Below are positions 56,257 to 64,000 of a stretch of 64,000 nucleotides of DNA, in pieces. Position 1 is the stretch's first letter. Each line of letters begins with the position of its first letter. Source of the stretch: Arcobacter acticola (lineage in GTDB: Bacteria; Campylobacterota; Campylobacteria; Campylobacterales; Arcobacteraceae); the NCBI RefSeq assembly GCF_013177675.1, contig NZ_CP042652.1, positions 992,001 through 1,056,000 on the forward strand, read 5' to 3'. The notes beneath the pieces are model-generated. The model saw only the letters and a program-made list of their open reading frames with translations. It was not told the origin of the DNA and did no database searches. A program made the position numbers and the translations under genes.

Positions 56257-57042
56257 TTACACCTCTAAAATAAGAGAAATAGGGCAATGATCACTTCCAA
56301 ATACTTCACTCATAATATAAGCATCTCTAACATTTTCTTTCAAATCCTCACTCACAAAAAAATAGTCAATCCTCCATCCAACATTATTCTCTCTTGCATT
56401 TGCTCTATATGACCACCACGAATAGTGTTCTGGTTCATCACCAATAACATGTCTTAGAGTATCTATGTAACCATGTGAAATGAATTTATCCATCCATTCT
56501 CTCTCCATTGGTAAAAATCCTGATGTTTTTTCATTTGCTTTTGGTCTTGCTAAATCGATTTCTTTGTGAGCTGTATTTACATCTCCACAAACGATGATTG
56601 ATTTACCTTGTTTTTTCAAGTTTTCACAATGCTCTAAAAATCTATCATAAAATTCCATTTTATACGCAAGTCTTTCTTCTTTTGATTGACCATTTGGAAA
56701 ATATACATTAAAAAATGCAATATCTTTATCTCCTAAAGTAAAATGAACTTCGTTTATTCTTCCCTCATCTAATACATCAACACTTGGGCAGTTACACTCA
56801 AATGTAGTTTCAATATCTGTAAAAAGAGCAGTTCCACTTCTTCCTTTGATTGCAGACGCACTTGCTGTCATAGTTTTGAACTCTTTTTCAAAAATAGTTG
56901 TTGGAATTTGCTCTTTCATTGATTTTGTTTCTTGAATTCCAAGAAGATGAATATCAGCTTCATCAACCCATTTTAGAGCCTCTTTTTTATCAACTGCTCT
57001 AATTCCATTTACGTTCCATGATATAAATTTATAAATTGCCAT
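56257..57042 (-). CDS. xth: Exodeoxyribonuclease III, with island-supplied 3' end
   Basis: 261 residues of the exonuclease-endonuclease-phosphatase fold, a base-excision-repair AP endonuclease. Motifs are complete: FISWNVNGIRA (start), GIQETK (metal Glu), FNVYFPNGQ, CGDVNTAHKEID (Asp/Asn), and a C-terminal GWRIDYF with GSDHCPI (Asp/His). The last 38 residues come from the island and differ at 13 positions from the old chromosomal end at 35922, yet keep the catalytic GSDHCP. So the gene stays active but becomes a hybrid. Confidence 0.93.
   Translation of the reverse strand: MAIYKFISWNVNGIRAVDKKEALKWVDEADIHLLGIQETKSMKEQIPTTIFEKEFKTMTASASAIKGRSGTALFTDIETTFECNCPSVDVLDEGRINEVHFTLGDKDIAFFNVYFPNGQSKEERLAYKMEFYDRFLEHCENLKKQGKSIIVCGDVNTAHKEIDLARPKANEKTSGFLPMEREWMDKFISHGYIDTLRHVIGDEPEHYSWWSYRANARENNVGWRIDYFFVSEDLKENVRDAYIMSEVFGSDHCPISLILEV
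56363..56373. other. Right island junction, candidate att core
   Basis: TAGTCAATCCT, the partner of 36028-36038 with one mismatch, inside the codons for Arg-Ile-Asp-Tyr of xth. Confidence 0.65.
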
Positions 57043-57299
57043 TATTTAGTAGTTTCCTTTTCTTCTATTTTTTTCTCTTCTTTGATTAACATTTTTGGAG
57101 CAACAGGTGCTGTTGGTTTATTAATTCCTATATTTCCAAGTGAGTTTAGATTTGTATTTGATAAAGAGTTTTTATTATTTAAAAGCACTTCGCTTTTTCC
57201 TCCATGCATATCTATTTGACCTGCTTTTTGAGTATTATAATTGTCTTGTGCAAATGAAATTGTTGTTAAAAAAATAAAACAAAGTATTAAAGTTTTCAT
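57042..57299 (-). CDS. Small exported protein
   Basis: 85 residues from the ATG at 57299, where a signal peptide (TLILCFIFLTTISFAQD) begins; the open frame upstream lies inside the preceding gene. The mature part is short, Asn- and Lys-rich with APVAPK. No family known. It overlaps xth by one base and the preceding membrane-protein gene by four, so this is an operon. Confidence 0.65.
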   Translation of the reverse strand: MKTLILCFIFLTTISFAQDNYNTQKAGQIDMHGGKSEVLLNNKNSLSNTNLNSLGNIGINKPTAPVAPKMLIKEEKKIEEKETTK

Positions 57300-57553
57300 T
57301 GTTCTTGCTCCTTCTTTTTTCTTTTTATATTTATAATTATTCCATATATTGTAATTATAATCCAAAATATCTCTATAATAAAAGAACCTAGATTAAAATG
57401 TACAAAAAGTGAAATTAAAAGTAAAATTGCACCAATTAAATTTAATAATTGGTATTGTAGTGAATTAATTGAATATTTATTTGTTTGAAGAAATAAGTAA
57501 GCTATTACTATAAAAATCATTCCCAAAAATCCAATCCATTGATAAATATCCAT
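57296..57553 (-). CDS. Small membrane protein (CBU_0592-like)
   Basis: 85 residues with three hydrophobic helices (WIGFLGMIFIVIAYLFLQ, LLNLIGAILLLISLFV, IIEIFWIIITIYGIIINI) and a Lys/Glu-rich tail. The NKYSINSLQYQLLNLIGA segment fits the CBU_0592 family of unknown function. Probable first gene of the operon ending, before the island arrived, in xth and the TPMT-like gene. Confidence 0.65.
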   Translation of the reverse strand: MDIYQWIGFLGMIFIVIAYLFLQTNKYSINSLQYQLLNLIGAILLLISLFVHFNLGSFIIEIFWIIITIYGIIINIKRKKKEQEQ

Positions 57554-57649
57554 TTATTCCCTTTTTTAATTTGAGAGTATAACAATTTTTTTGATAATAA
57601 AGGCTTTATTGGGTATTTTAAACTTTATTATAAAAGAAGAGAGTTACTT

Positions 57650-58363
57650 ATGACAGAGTTATTTTTAGGGATTTTGACATTTCTTACATCAACAATTGCA
57701 GCTATTGTAGGAGTTGGTGGAGGAATGATGTTAATTGCGATTTTACCATCATTTTTACCAATAAATGCCCTTATTCCTGTTCATGGGTTGACTCAAATGA
57801 CAAGTAATCTAAGTAGGGCAGTTTTTGGATATAAAGATGTTCAATATGAAGTAATTCCAAAGTTTTTATTAGGATCATTTTTGGGAATTGGTATTTTTGC
57901 ATCAATACTAAGTTTTATATCCCTTGAGTATGTTCCCTTATTTATTGGAATTTATATTTTACTTTCTTTATGGTCTGAAAAATTTAATGAAAGAATTAAG
58001 AGATATGAAAGCTACTTTTTAGCAGGATTTTTTCAAACAGGTCTTTCTATAATTGTGGGAGCTACGGGCCCTCTTACTATGACTTTATTACTAAAAGATT
58101 ATAAAAATAAAGATGAAGTAGTTGCCACGAGTGCTGCACTTATGAGTTTAAGTCATATTTTAAAAGTATTTGTATTTATGTATTTTGGATTTGTATTTTT
58201 TGATTACATTGGCATAATTATTGCAATGGTAATTGGAGCAATAGCAGGATCTTGGGTTGGAACTAAATTAAGAAATATTATAGATGGAAAGAAATTTACT
58301 ATAATCTTAAAAGTTTTATTAACAGCTCTTGCAATTAAAGTGATAGTTGGAGTATTTATTTGA
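57650..58363 (+). CDS. TSUP-family (TauE/SafE) permease
   Basis: 237 residues with about eight membrane helices. The N-terminal IAAIVGVGGGMMLIAIL and the central repeat SIIVGATGPLTMTLLL are the paired motifs of this family, whose members export sulfite, sulfonates or related anions. Substrate unknown. The next gene starts in its stop codon. Confidence 0.85.
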   Translation: MTELFLGILTFLTSTIAAIVGVGGGMMLIAILPSFLPINALIPVHGLTQMTSNLSRAVFGYKDVQYEVIPKFLLGSFLGIGIFASILSFISLEYVPLFIGIYILLSLWSEKFNERIKRYESYFLAGFFQTGLSIIVGATGPLTMTLLLKDYKNKDEVVATSAALMSLSHILKVFVFMYFGFVFFDYIGIIIAMVIGAIAGSWVGTKLRNIIDGKKFTIILKVLLTALAIKVIVGVFI

Positions 58364-58803
58364 TAATAAGATTTGCTACAAAAAATGATATTTTTGCTTT
58401 ATCTGAACTTTTAAGTGAACTTTTTTCCCAAGAGTTAGAGTTTACTGTAAATAAGAAACTTCAAGAAAAAGGCTTACTAACAATTTTAGAAAATGAAAAT
58501 ATAGGAAATATTTTAATAGTTAGCATTAATGAAAAAATAGTAGCAATGGTTAACATACTTTATACAATATCCACAGCTCTAGGAACTAAAGTTGCTATTC
58601 TTGAAGATATGATAGTAAGTAAAAACTTTCAAAATCAAAACATTGGTTCTGAACTTTTAAAATATGCAATAGAAGTTGCTAAAAATAAAGGCTGTAAAAG
58701 AATCACTCTTTTAACAGATAATGACAATTGCCACGCACACAAATTTTATAAAAAAAGTGGCTTCCAAAAATCAAATATGATTCCTTTTCGAATATTTATA
58801 TAA
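58360..58803 (+). CDS. GNAT-family N-acetyltransferase
   Basis: 147 residues, TTG start at 58360 within the overlap TTGA with the permease stop. MIIRFATKNDIFALSELL opens a GNAT domain; AILEDMIVSKNFQNQNIGSELL is the acetyl-CoA site and HKFYKKSGFQKS the C-terminal motif. Substrate unknown. Translationally coupled to the TSUP permease. Confidence 0.85.
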   Translation: MIIRFATKNDIFALSELLSELFSQELEFTVNKKLQEKGLLTILENENIGNILIVSINEKIVAMVNILYTISTALGTKVAILEDMIVSKNFQNQNIGSELLKYAIEVAKNKGCKRITLLTDNDNCHAHKFYKKSGFQKSNMIPFRIFI

Positions 58804-59067
58804 AGTTCTTTTTCTATCTTAAATTGCATTATTAATTTTCATTAATTAATATTTCTATCCATTTATTTTGTATATTAATGTTTTTAATATTGATCATAAT
58901 TTATACAGAAAATTTACTTACAAAAATAAATTAAGGTATAAAATTACATTTTAATTTCATAATTATCTAACAATTATTACATATTTAGTAAAAAATATTA
59001 AAGCTATATTAGGGCTATAAACTAATAATACAATTTTATCTTTATATCAGAAAAGGAATAAAATTTA

Positions 59068-60471
59068 ATGAAAAATTCTTATAAATTTATGTTAGGGAAT
59101 AGAATATACAATTTTAAAAATTTAGCTGATCTTATGGCAAAAGCAACACCTAAACGTTCAGGAGATTTACTTGCAGGTGTCTCTGCTCATTCATCACAAG
59201 AAAGAGTTGTTGCCCAAATGCGTTTAGCAGAAGTTCCTCTTAAAACATTTTTAAATGAGATGTTGATTCCCTATGAAGATGATGAAATTACAAGATTGAT
59301 TATTGATGACCATGATACCGAAGCTTTTAAATTAATTTCACATTTAACAGTAGGAGATTTTCGTGACTGGTTATTAAGTGATACTACAACTGTAGAATTA
59401 ATTCAAAAAGCAAGAACTGGAATAACTCCAGAAATGGCAGCAGCAGTTAGTAAAATAATGAGAAATCAAGATTTAATAATGGTTGCTAAAAAATGTCCAG
59501 TTGTTACGTCTTTTAGAAATACTATTGGTTTACCAAATCAACTTTCAACAAGACTTCAGCCAAATCATCCAACAGATGATGTCATGGGAATTGCTGCAAG
59601 TATTTTAGATGGCTTATTATATGGAAATGGTGATGCTGTTATTGGTATAAATCCAGCAACCGATAATGTAGAGCAAACAATAAAACTTTTAAAACTTATG
59701 GATGATGTTATTCAAAAATATGAAATTCCAACTCAATCATGTGTTTTAACGCATGTTACAAATACTATAGAAGCTATTGAAAAAGGAGCTCCAGTTGATT
59801 TAGTATTTCAATCAATTGGCGGAACACAAGCTACAAATTCTAGTTTTGGTGTGGATTTAAAAATCTTAAAAGAAGCTCATGAAGCTGGCCTTTCATTAAA
59901 TCGTGGAACAGTTGGAAATAATGTTATGTATTTTGAAACAGGACAAGGAAGTTCACTTTCAGCTAATGCTAATTTTGGATTAGATCAACAAACTTGTGAA
60001 GCAAGAGCTTATGCAGTTGCAAAAAAATTCGATCCACTTTTAGTAAATACAGTTGTTGGATTCATAGGCCCTGAATATCTTTTTGATGGAAAAGAAATTA
60101 CAAGAGCAGGGTTGGAAGATCATTTTTGTGGAAAATTATTAGGACTGCCAATGGGGTGTGATATTTGTTATACAAATCACGCTGATGCCGATCAAAATGA
60201 TATGGATAACTTATTAACATTATTAGGTGTTGCAGGATGTAACTTTATCATGGGAATTCCTGGAAGTGACGATATTATGCTTAATTATCAAACTACGTCT
60301 TTTCATGACGCTTTATATGCAAGACGAGTTTTAAATCTAAAACCAGCTCCTGAGTTTGCAGTATGGCTTGAAAAAATGGAAATATTTAAAAACATGGATA
60401 AATGTATTTTAAATGAAAAAATGCCACAAACTTTTTTTAAATCTTTATCAAACGTAATAGGAAGTAAATAA
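59068..60471 (+). CDS. eutB: Ethanolamine ammonia-lyase large subunit
   Basis: 467 residues. The adenosylcobalamin enzyme that splits ethanolamine into acetaldehyde and ammonia. KRSGDLLAGVSAHSSQERVVAQ near the N-terminus and SILDGLLYGNGDAVIGINPATD (substrate region) are family hallmarks. AAAAGGAAT precedes the ATG. The 264-bp upstream region (58804-59067) has no gene and no recognisable cobalamin riboswitch. There are no microcompartment genes here. It overlaps eutC by one base (TAATG). Confidence 0.95.
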   Translation: MKNSYKFMLGNRIYNFKNLADLMAKATPKRSGDLLAGVSAHSSQERVVAQMRLAEVPLKTFLNEMLIPYEDDEITRLIIDDHDTEAFKLISHLTVGDFRDWLLSDTTTVELIQKARTGITPEMAAAVSKIMRNQDLIMVAKKCPVVTSFRNTIGLPNQLSTRLQPNHPTDDVMGIAASILDGLLYGNGDAVIGINPATDNVEQTIKLLKLMDDVIQKYEIPTQSCVLTHVTNTIEAIEKGAPVDLVFQSIGGTQATNSSFGVDLKILKEAHEAGLSLNRGTVGNNVMYFETGQGSSLSANANFGLDQQTCEARAYAVAKKFDPLLVNTVVGFIGPEYLFDGKEITRAGLEDHFCGKLLGLPMGCDICYTNHADADQNDMDNLLTLLGVAGCNFIMGIPGSDDIMLNYQTTSFHDALYARRVLNLKPAPEFAVWLEKMEIFKNMDKCILNEKMPQTFFKSLSNVIGSK

Positions 60472-61313
60472 TGAATAATTTAGAAAAAACAGATTCAAAA
60501 TCACTTATTACAGAAAATCCTTGGAATTTATTAAGAGATTATACAGATGCAAGAATTGGATTAGGAAGAACAGGTGTTAGTATTCCAACTTCACACTCTT
60601 TAGCTTTTCAATTAGCCCATGCCCAAGCTCAAGATACTGTTCATTTACCTCTTGATATAGAACACGTATATGACCAAATTAATAACAATAATCTAAATCC
60701 AGAAAATTTTCTTCCTATTTTATTGCATTCTCAAGCTACAAGTAGAACGATATATTTACAAAGACCAGATTTAGGTCGTAGATTAAATAGTGATTCAATA
60801 GAAAAATTAGAAAAAATAAATTTAGACAAAAATGAACCATTTGATTTATCAATTGTAATAGTTGACGGCTTATCTTCACTTGCAATAAAAGAAAATGCTG
60901 TTAATTATATTGAAAAGTTATTAAGTGCTTTAACAAATGATTCACAAAAATGGGAAATTGCACCTTTAGTAATTGTTCAACAAGGAAGAGTTGCTATTGG
61001 TGATGAAGTTTCAGAATTATTAAAAGCAAAAATTTCTTTAGTTTTAATAGGTGAAAGACCAGGTTTAAGCTCTCCTGATAGCTTAGGTTTATATTTAACA
61101 TGGAATCCAAAAGTTGGATTAACAGACGCTAGTAGAAATTGTATTTCAAATGTTAGGAGTGAAGGATTATCTTATGAGGAGGCTGTAAAAAAAACAATGT
61201 ATTTATTAAAAGAATCAAGAAGATTAGAATTATCAGGTGTAAATTTAAAAGATAGAACAACAAGTGATGTAATAGAAAATAATATTAATGAAGAAAATTT
61301 TTTAATTAAATAA
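60471..61313 (+). CDS. eutC: Ethanolamine ammonia-lyase small subunit
   Basis: 280 residues. ARIGLGRTGVSIPTSHSLAF and QLAHAQAQDTVH are typical of EutC, with LILIGERPGLSSPDSLG-like text in the later part (VLIGERPGLSSPDSLGLYL). It binds EutB to form the cobalamin pocket. Coupled to eutB and followed 9 bases later by the permease. Confidence 0.95.
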   Translation: MNNLEKTDSKSLITENPWNLLRDYTDARIGLGRTGVSIPTSHSLAFQLAHAQAQDTVHLPLDIEHVYDQINNNNLNPENFLPILLHSQATSRTIYLQRPDLGRRLNSDSIEKLEKINLDKNEPFDLSIVIVDGLSSLAIKENAVNYIEKLLSALTNDSQKWEIAPLVIVQQGRVAIGDEVSELLKAKISLVLIGERPGLSSPDSLGLYLTWNPKVGLTDASRNCISNVRSEGLSYEEAVKKTMYLLKESRRLELSGVNLKDRTTSDVIENNINEENFLIK

Positions 61314-61322
61314 AGGAAAAAA

Positions 61323-62738
61323 ATGAAAAATGCTCATATAGATGAAAATTATCTAGCTAAAAGACAACTAAAAAGAGGAACTGCTGGTTGGGTATTATTA
61401 GCAGGTTTAGGTATTTCATATGTAATTTCAGGAGATTTTGCAGGATGGAATTTTGGTATTGCCCATGCCGGTTGGGGTGGATTTGCAATTGCTGCTGGTT
61501 TGATGGCAATTATGTATTTTTGTTTGGTTTTATCATTAGCAGAAATGTCAGCTTCAATTCCTGCAGCTGGTGGTGGATATAGTTTTGCAAGACAAGTAAT
61601 GGGACCAGCTGGTGGATATTTAACAGGACTTGCAATATTGATAGAATATGCCTTAGCGCCAGCTGCAATTGTTATATTTATAGGTTCTGCAGTTGAAGCT
61701 CTTACAGGATTTAATGGGCCATTAGTTTATGCATTATTTTATATTGTTTTCATATCTATTCATTTAATAGGTGCAGGGGAAGCTTTAAAAACAATGATGG
61801 TAATTAGTGCTTTAGCCATATTTGCAATTATCGCAACAGCAGTTGCTTTAATAGGAAATTTTGATTCAACAAAACTATTTGATATTGCAGTATCAACAGA
61901 AGCAGCGGGGGCTAGTGAATTTTTACCTTTTGGTTGGTATGGTGTTTGGGCAGCACTTCCATTTGGTATGTGGTTATTTTTAGCGGTTGAAGGTGTTCCT
62001 TTAGCTGCTGAAGAAGCTAAGAATCCAGAGAAAGACGTACCAAAAGGTATTATTGCAGCTATGATTTTTTTACTTTTTACAGCTGTATTAGTAGTATTTT
62101 TATTAGCAGGTGTTGCAGGAGCTGATGCTATTGGTAAAAGTGCTGTTCCTTTAGTTGATGCATTAAATATAAATGGAAATACAACATTAGCAACAACGGT
62201 AAATGTTTTAGGATTAGCTGGATTAGTTGCTTCATTTTTCTCAATTATATATGGATATAGTAGATTAGTATTTGCACTTTCAAGAGCAGGATATTTGCCA
62301 CAATTCTTATCATTAACAAGTAAGAAGAAAACTCCAACATGGGCTTTAATAGTTCCAGGTGTTTTAGGTTTTCTTGCATCATTAACAGGTGAGGGTGATT
62401 TAATGTTAGCTATGGCTGTTGTCGGAGCTACAATATCTTATGCATTAATGTCATTAAGTCATATTTTATTAAGAGTTAAAAATCCAGATATGCCAAGACC
62501 ATACAAAACACCAGGAGGAGTTGTAACTTCAGGTATCGCATTTGTATTATCTTTAGTCGCTTTGACAGGAGTTTATGCTTTTGATCCCAGAGCATTTAAC
62601 TATACAATTATTTTATATATAATTGGAGCTTTATACTTCTTTATGTATAGTAAAAATCATTTAGTTGCAAAAACAGCAGATGAAGAGTTTGCAATGTTAG
62701 AAAAAGCAGAATCAGATTTAGCCCATGAATTAGGTTAA
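61323..62738 (+). CDS. eat: Ethanolamine permease, APC superfamily
   Basis: 471 residues, about twelve membrane helices. GISYVISGDFAGWNFGIAHAG (helix 1, the unwound substrate site) and LFLAVEGVPLAAEEAKNPEKD are characteristic of ethanolamine transporters. It supplies the EutBC substrate, so this operon gives ammonia, as does the urea system elsewhere in the window. Confidence 0.92.
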   Translation: MKNAHIDENYLAKRQLKRGTAGWVLLAGLGISYVISGDFAGWNFGIAHAGWGGFAIAAGLMAIMYFCLVLSLAEMSASIPAAGGGYSFARQVMGPAGGYLTGLAILIEYALAPAAIVIFIGSAVEALTGFNGPLVYALFYIVFISIHLIGAGEALKTMMVISALAIFAIIATAVALIGNFDSTKLFDIAVSTEAAGASEFLPFGWYGVWAALPFGMWLFLAVEGVPLAAEEAKNPEKDVPKGIIAAMIFLLFTAVLVVFLLAGVAGADAIGKSAVPLVDALNINGNTTLATTVNVLGLAGLVASFFSIIYGYSRLVFALSRAGYLPQFLSLTSKKKTPTWALIVPGVLGFLASLTGEGDLMLAMAVVGATISYALMSLSHILLRVKNPDMPRPYKTPGGVVTSGIAFVLSLVALTGVYAFDPRAFNYTIILYIIGALYFFMYSKNHLVAKTADEEFAMLEKAESDLAHELG

Positions 62739-62750
62739 TAAAAATCTTAA

Positions 62751-63665
62751 TTAAACAAAGAACTTTAAAAAGAGTATTATAAACAGTGCAGACACTAGCG
62801 TTTGCACTGTTATTATACTTGACATTAATCCAATATCTCCACATAATTGACGTGCAAGAATAAAAGAGCTAGGTGCTGTTGGCAAAACTGCGAATAAAAC
62901 CAAAATTGATAACATCATATCATCTAAACCAAAATATTTTCCAAGAATAAATATGAAAAAAGGAAGAAGTAAATGTTTTGCAATGCTTGAAATAATAAGT
63001 TCGCTTTTTGAAGATTTAATCTCTTTTATTACAAGTCCAAATCCAACTGATAAAAGTCCCATTGGAAGAGCTGCTTTACTTAATACTTCAAGTGTATTAT
63101 TTAGTATTATAGGTAATTGAATTCCAAGAAAATTTATACTTCCACCTACAACACAAGCAATTATTAAAGGATTTGTAATAATAGATTTAAGTAAATAAAT
63201 GAAATTTAATTTATCATTGCCCACATAAAGTGCAAAAATTGTAATACATAAAATATTTATAAATGGTATTGCAAATGTTAATAAGATTGCTGATAAAACT
63301 AATCCATCATTCCCAAAAATTGCTCCTGCAAGTGCTAAAAAGACATAAGTATTAAATCTTATTCCACCTTGAACCACAGAAGTAAATGCAGCAGGATTTG
63401 AGGGTTTTATTTTATTTACAATCATAAGAACAATCATTGTAAAAAATATTGCTAAAAGTGCAGATAAAATAAAACCAAAACTATTTTGTGCTTCAAGTGA
63501 AGCATTTGATAATTTGAAAATCAAAAGAGCAGGCATTAAAACATAATAAGTTAATTTATCAGCTTGTGGCCAAAATTCATGTGATGGAAATTTTATTCTT
63601 TTGAAAAAATACCCTATTAATATAAGTGCAAAAACAGGAATTAAAGCAGAGAAAATTAATGACAT
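62751..63665 (-). CDS. AEC-family transporter
   Basis: 304 residues with about ten helices in two inverted halves, opening MSLIFSALIPVFALILIGYFFKR and ending with ILARQLCGDIGLMSSIITVQT, typical of the auxin-efflux-carrier (AEC) family. In bacteria these move carboxylates such as malate. Substrate unknown. It follows the YhcH-family gene by 6 bases. Confidence 0.85.
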   Translation of the reverse strand: MSLIFSALIPVFALILIGYFFKRIKFPSHEFWPQADKLTYYVLMPALLIFKLSNASLEAQNSFGFILSALLAIFFTMIVLMIVNKIKPSNPAAFTSVVQGGIRFNTYVFLALAGAIFGNDGLVLSAILLTFAIPFINILCITIFALYVGNDKLNFIYLLKSIITNPLIIACVVGGSINFLGIQLPIILNNTLEVLSKAALPMGLLSVGFGLVIKEIKSSKSELIISSIAKHLLLPFFIFILGKYFGLDDMMLSILVLFAVLPTAPSSFILARQLCGDIGLMSSIITVQTLVSALFIILFLKFFV

Positions 63666-63671
63666 AATTTT

Positions 63672-64000
63672 CTAGCTATTTACAGATATTTTTAAAACAG
63701 CTTTTATAACTTTCTTATTTTCATCTAATCTAATACAAGGCATATGAGCATCTTGTGGAAAAAATATTGCAAGTTCATTTTTTCTTATTTTTAAAATTGA
63801 AGAATCTTTAGATTGTGAATATTTAGCATAATCTAAATCTTCTTTATAAGCAGTTGTAACTTGAAGATTTGATAAGTTTTCAACTTCCATAATTTCTTCA
63901 CCCTCAAAAATATATTGAATATCAATATATTTTCTATGTGATTCAAAAAAACAATCTTCTTTATTTTTACTAATATAAGCTTGTTCTAAAACAAAACAGT
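63672..64000 (-). CDS. YhcH/YjgK/YiaL-family protein, partial (5' end beyond the window)
   Basis: The frame is open from the window edge: ...FFESHRKYIDIQYIFEGEE then IMEVENLS..., ending FFPQDAHMPCI and LKISVNS. FESHRKYIDIQY and the DAHMPC metal-site motif mark this beta-barrel family, linked to sugar-acid metabolism in E. coli (NanQ/YiaL). The ATG at 63890 is internal; the true start lies outside. Co-transcribed with the AEC transporter. Confidence 0.82.
   Translation of the reverse strand, partial: CFVLEQAYISKNKEDCFFESHRKYIDIQYIFEGEEIMEVENLSNLQVTTAYKEDLDYAKYSQSKDSSILKIRKNELAIFFPQDAHMPCIRLDENKKVIKAVLKISVNS

Larger units (their letters stand above)
36038..56373. mobile_element. Integrative island of ~20.3 kb inserted in xth
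   Basis: Bounded on the left by a promoterless xth 3' fragment and on the right by a complete xth whose last 38 codons differ from the fragment. A tyrosine integrase lies next to the right end. Cargo includes a fused DNA methyltransferase, an ArdC-like protein, Rep-like and relaxase-like HUH proteins and a restriction-type operon. The region from 36.04 to 36.22 kb holds no gene, only AT-rich DNA with phased repeats. This is the same logic as prophages that replace the 3' end of a housekeeping gene, such as e14 in icd. Confidence 0.88.

Noticed and set aside
36038-56373. Integration at a tRNA gene
   Set aside because: No tRNA structure is visible at either end; both junctions fall in the xth coding sequence instead.
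58804-59067. Cobalamin riboswitch before eutB
   Set aside because: No conserved B12-box or stable multi-stem leader could be seen in this AT-rich spacer.

Overview
The window is very AT-rich and its conserved proteins point to the Campylobacterota, most likely an Arcobacter/Aliarcobacter-type bacterium. Pointers are a fused urease gamma-beta subunit, many methyl-accepting chemotaxis proteins with a C-terminal EWESF tail, a split PAS/receptor pair, and EutBC with a permease but no microcompartment genes. No rRNA, tRNA or CRISPR array was seen. The species call is inference.

Layout. 1-5.0 kb: adenylate kinase (cut by the window edge), a CinA-like protein, a Sel1-repeat protein, alanine racemase and UvrC. 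5.1-15.8 kb: sensing and signalling, with a haem-type diguanylate cyclase, a periplasmic glutathione peroxidase, a transmembrane chemoreceptor, two-component proteins including a hybrid kinase, and a PAS protein paired with a soluble chemoreceptor. 15.9-17.7 kb: an IS1634-type element flanked by a perfect 397-bp direct repeat. 18-22.5 kb: NUDIX hydrolase, PPK2, VapBC, and a rhuM gene split by an IS1380-type element with a 5-bp target duplication. 22.8-35 kb: a nitrogen block with urea ABC importer urtABCDE, a YefM-YoeB module, then urease ureD, a SemiSWEET gene, ureAB, ureC, ureE, ureF, ureG and a leucine-rich-repeat protein. The importer supplies urea and UreDEFG load nickel into UreABC. 56.3-64 kb: exonuclease III, small membrane proteins, a TSUP permease, a GNAT enzyme, ethanolamine ammonia-lyase eutBC with its permease, an AEC transporter and a partial YhcH-family gene.

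36.04-56.37 kb is a mobile island of about 20.3 kb inserted inside the 3' part of xth. The chromosomal last 38 codons of xth lie stranded at the left end next to their old operon partner (a TPMT-like methyltransferase). The island carries a diverged 38-codon replacement that keeps xth whole. Both ends carry three 22-bp-phased copies of a TATACTACA-like motif, the right set just upstream of the tyrosine integrase, which suggests integrase arm sites. The cargo is a fused adenine/cytosine DNA methyltransferase, an ArdC-type antirestriction protein, two HUH-motif proteins facing a hairpin-rich spacer (candidate replication/transfer origin), and a five-gene defence-like operon: PLD-SNF2 helicase, unknown protein, DUF4391-like protein, type III Mod and type III Res.

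The observations most worth follow-up are the xth-targeting island with its phased end repeats, the helicase-plus-type-III operon, the bifunctional methyltransferase, and the 397-bp duplication around the IS1634-type element, which left both neighbouring genes intact.
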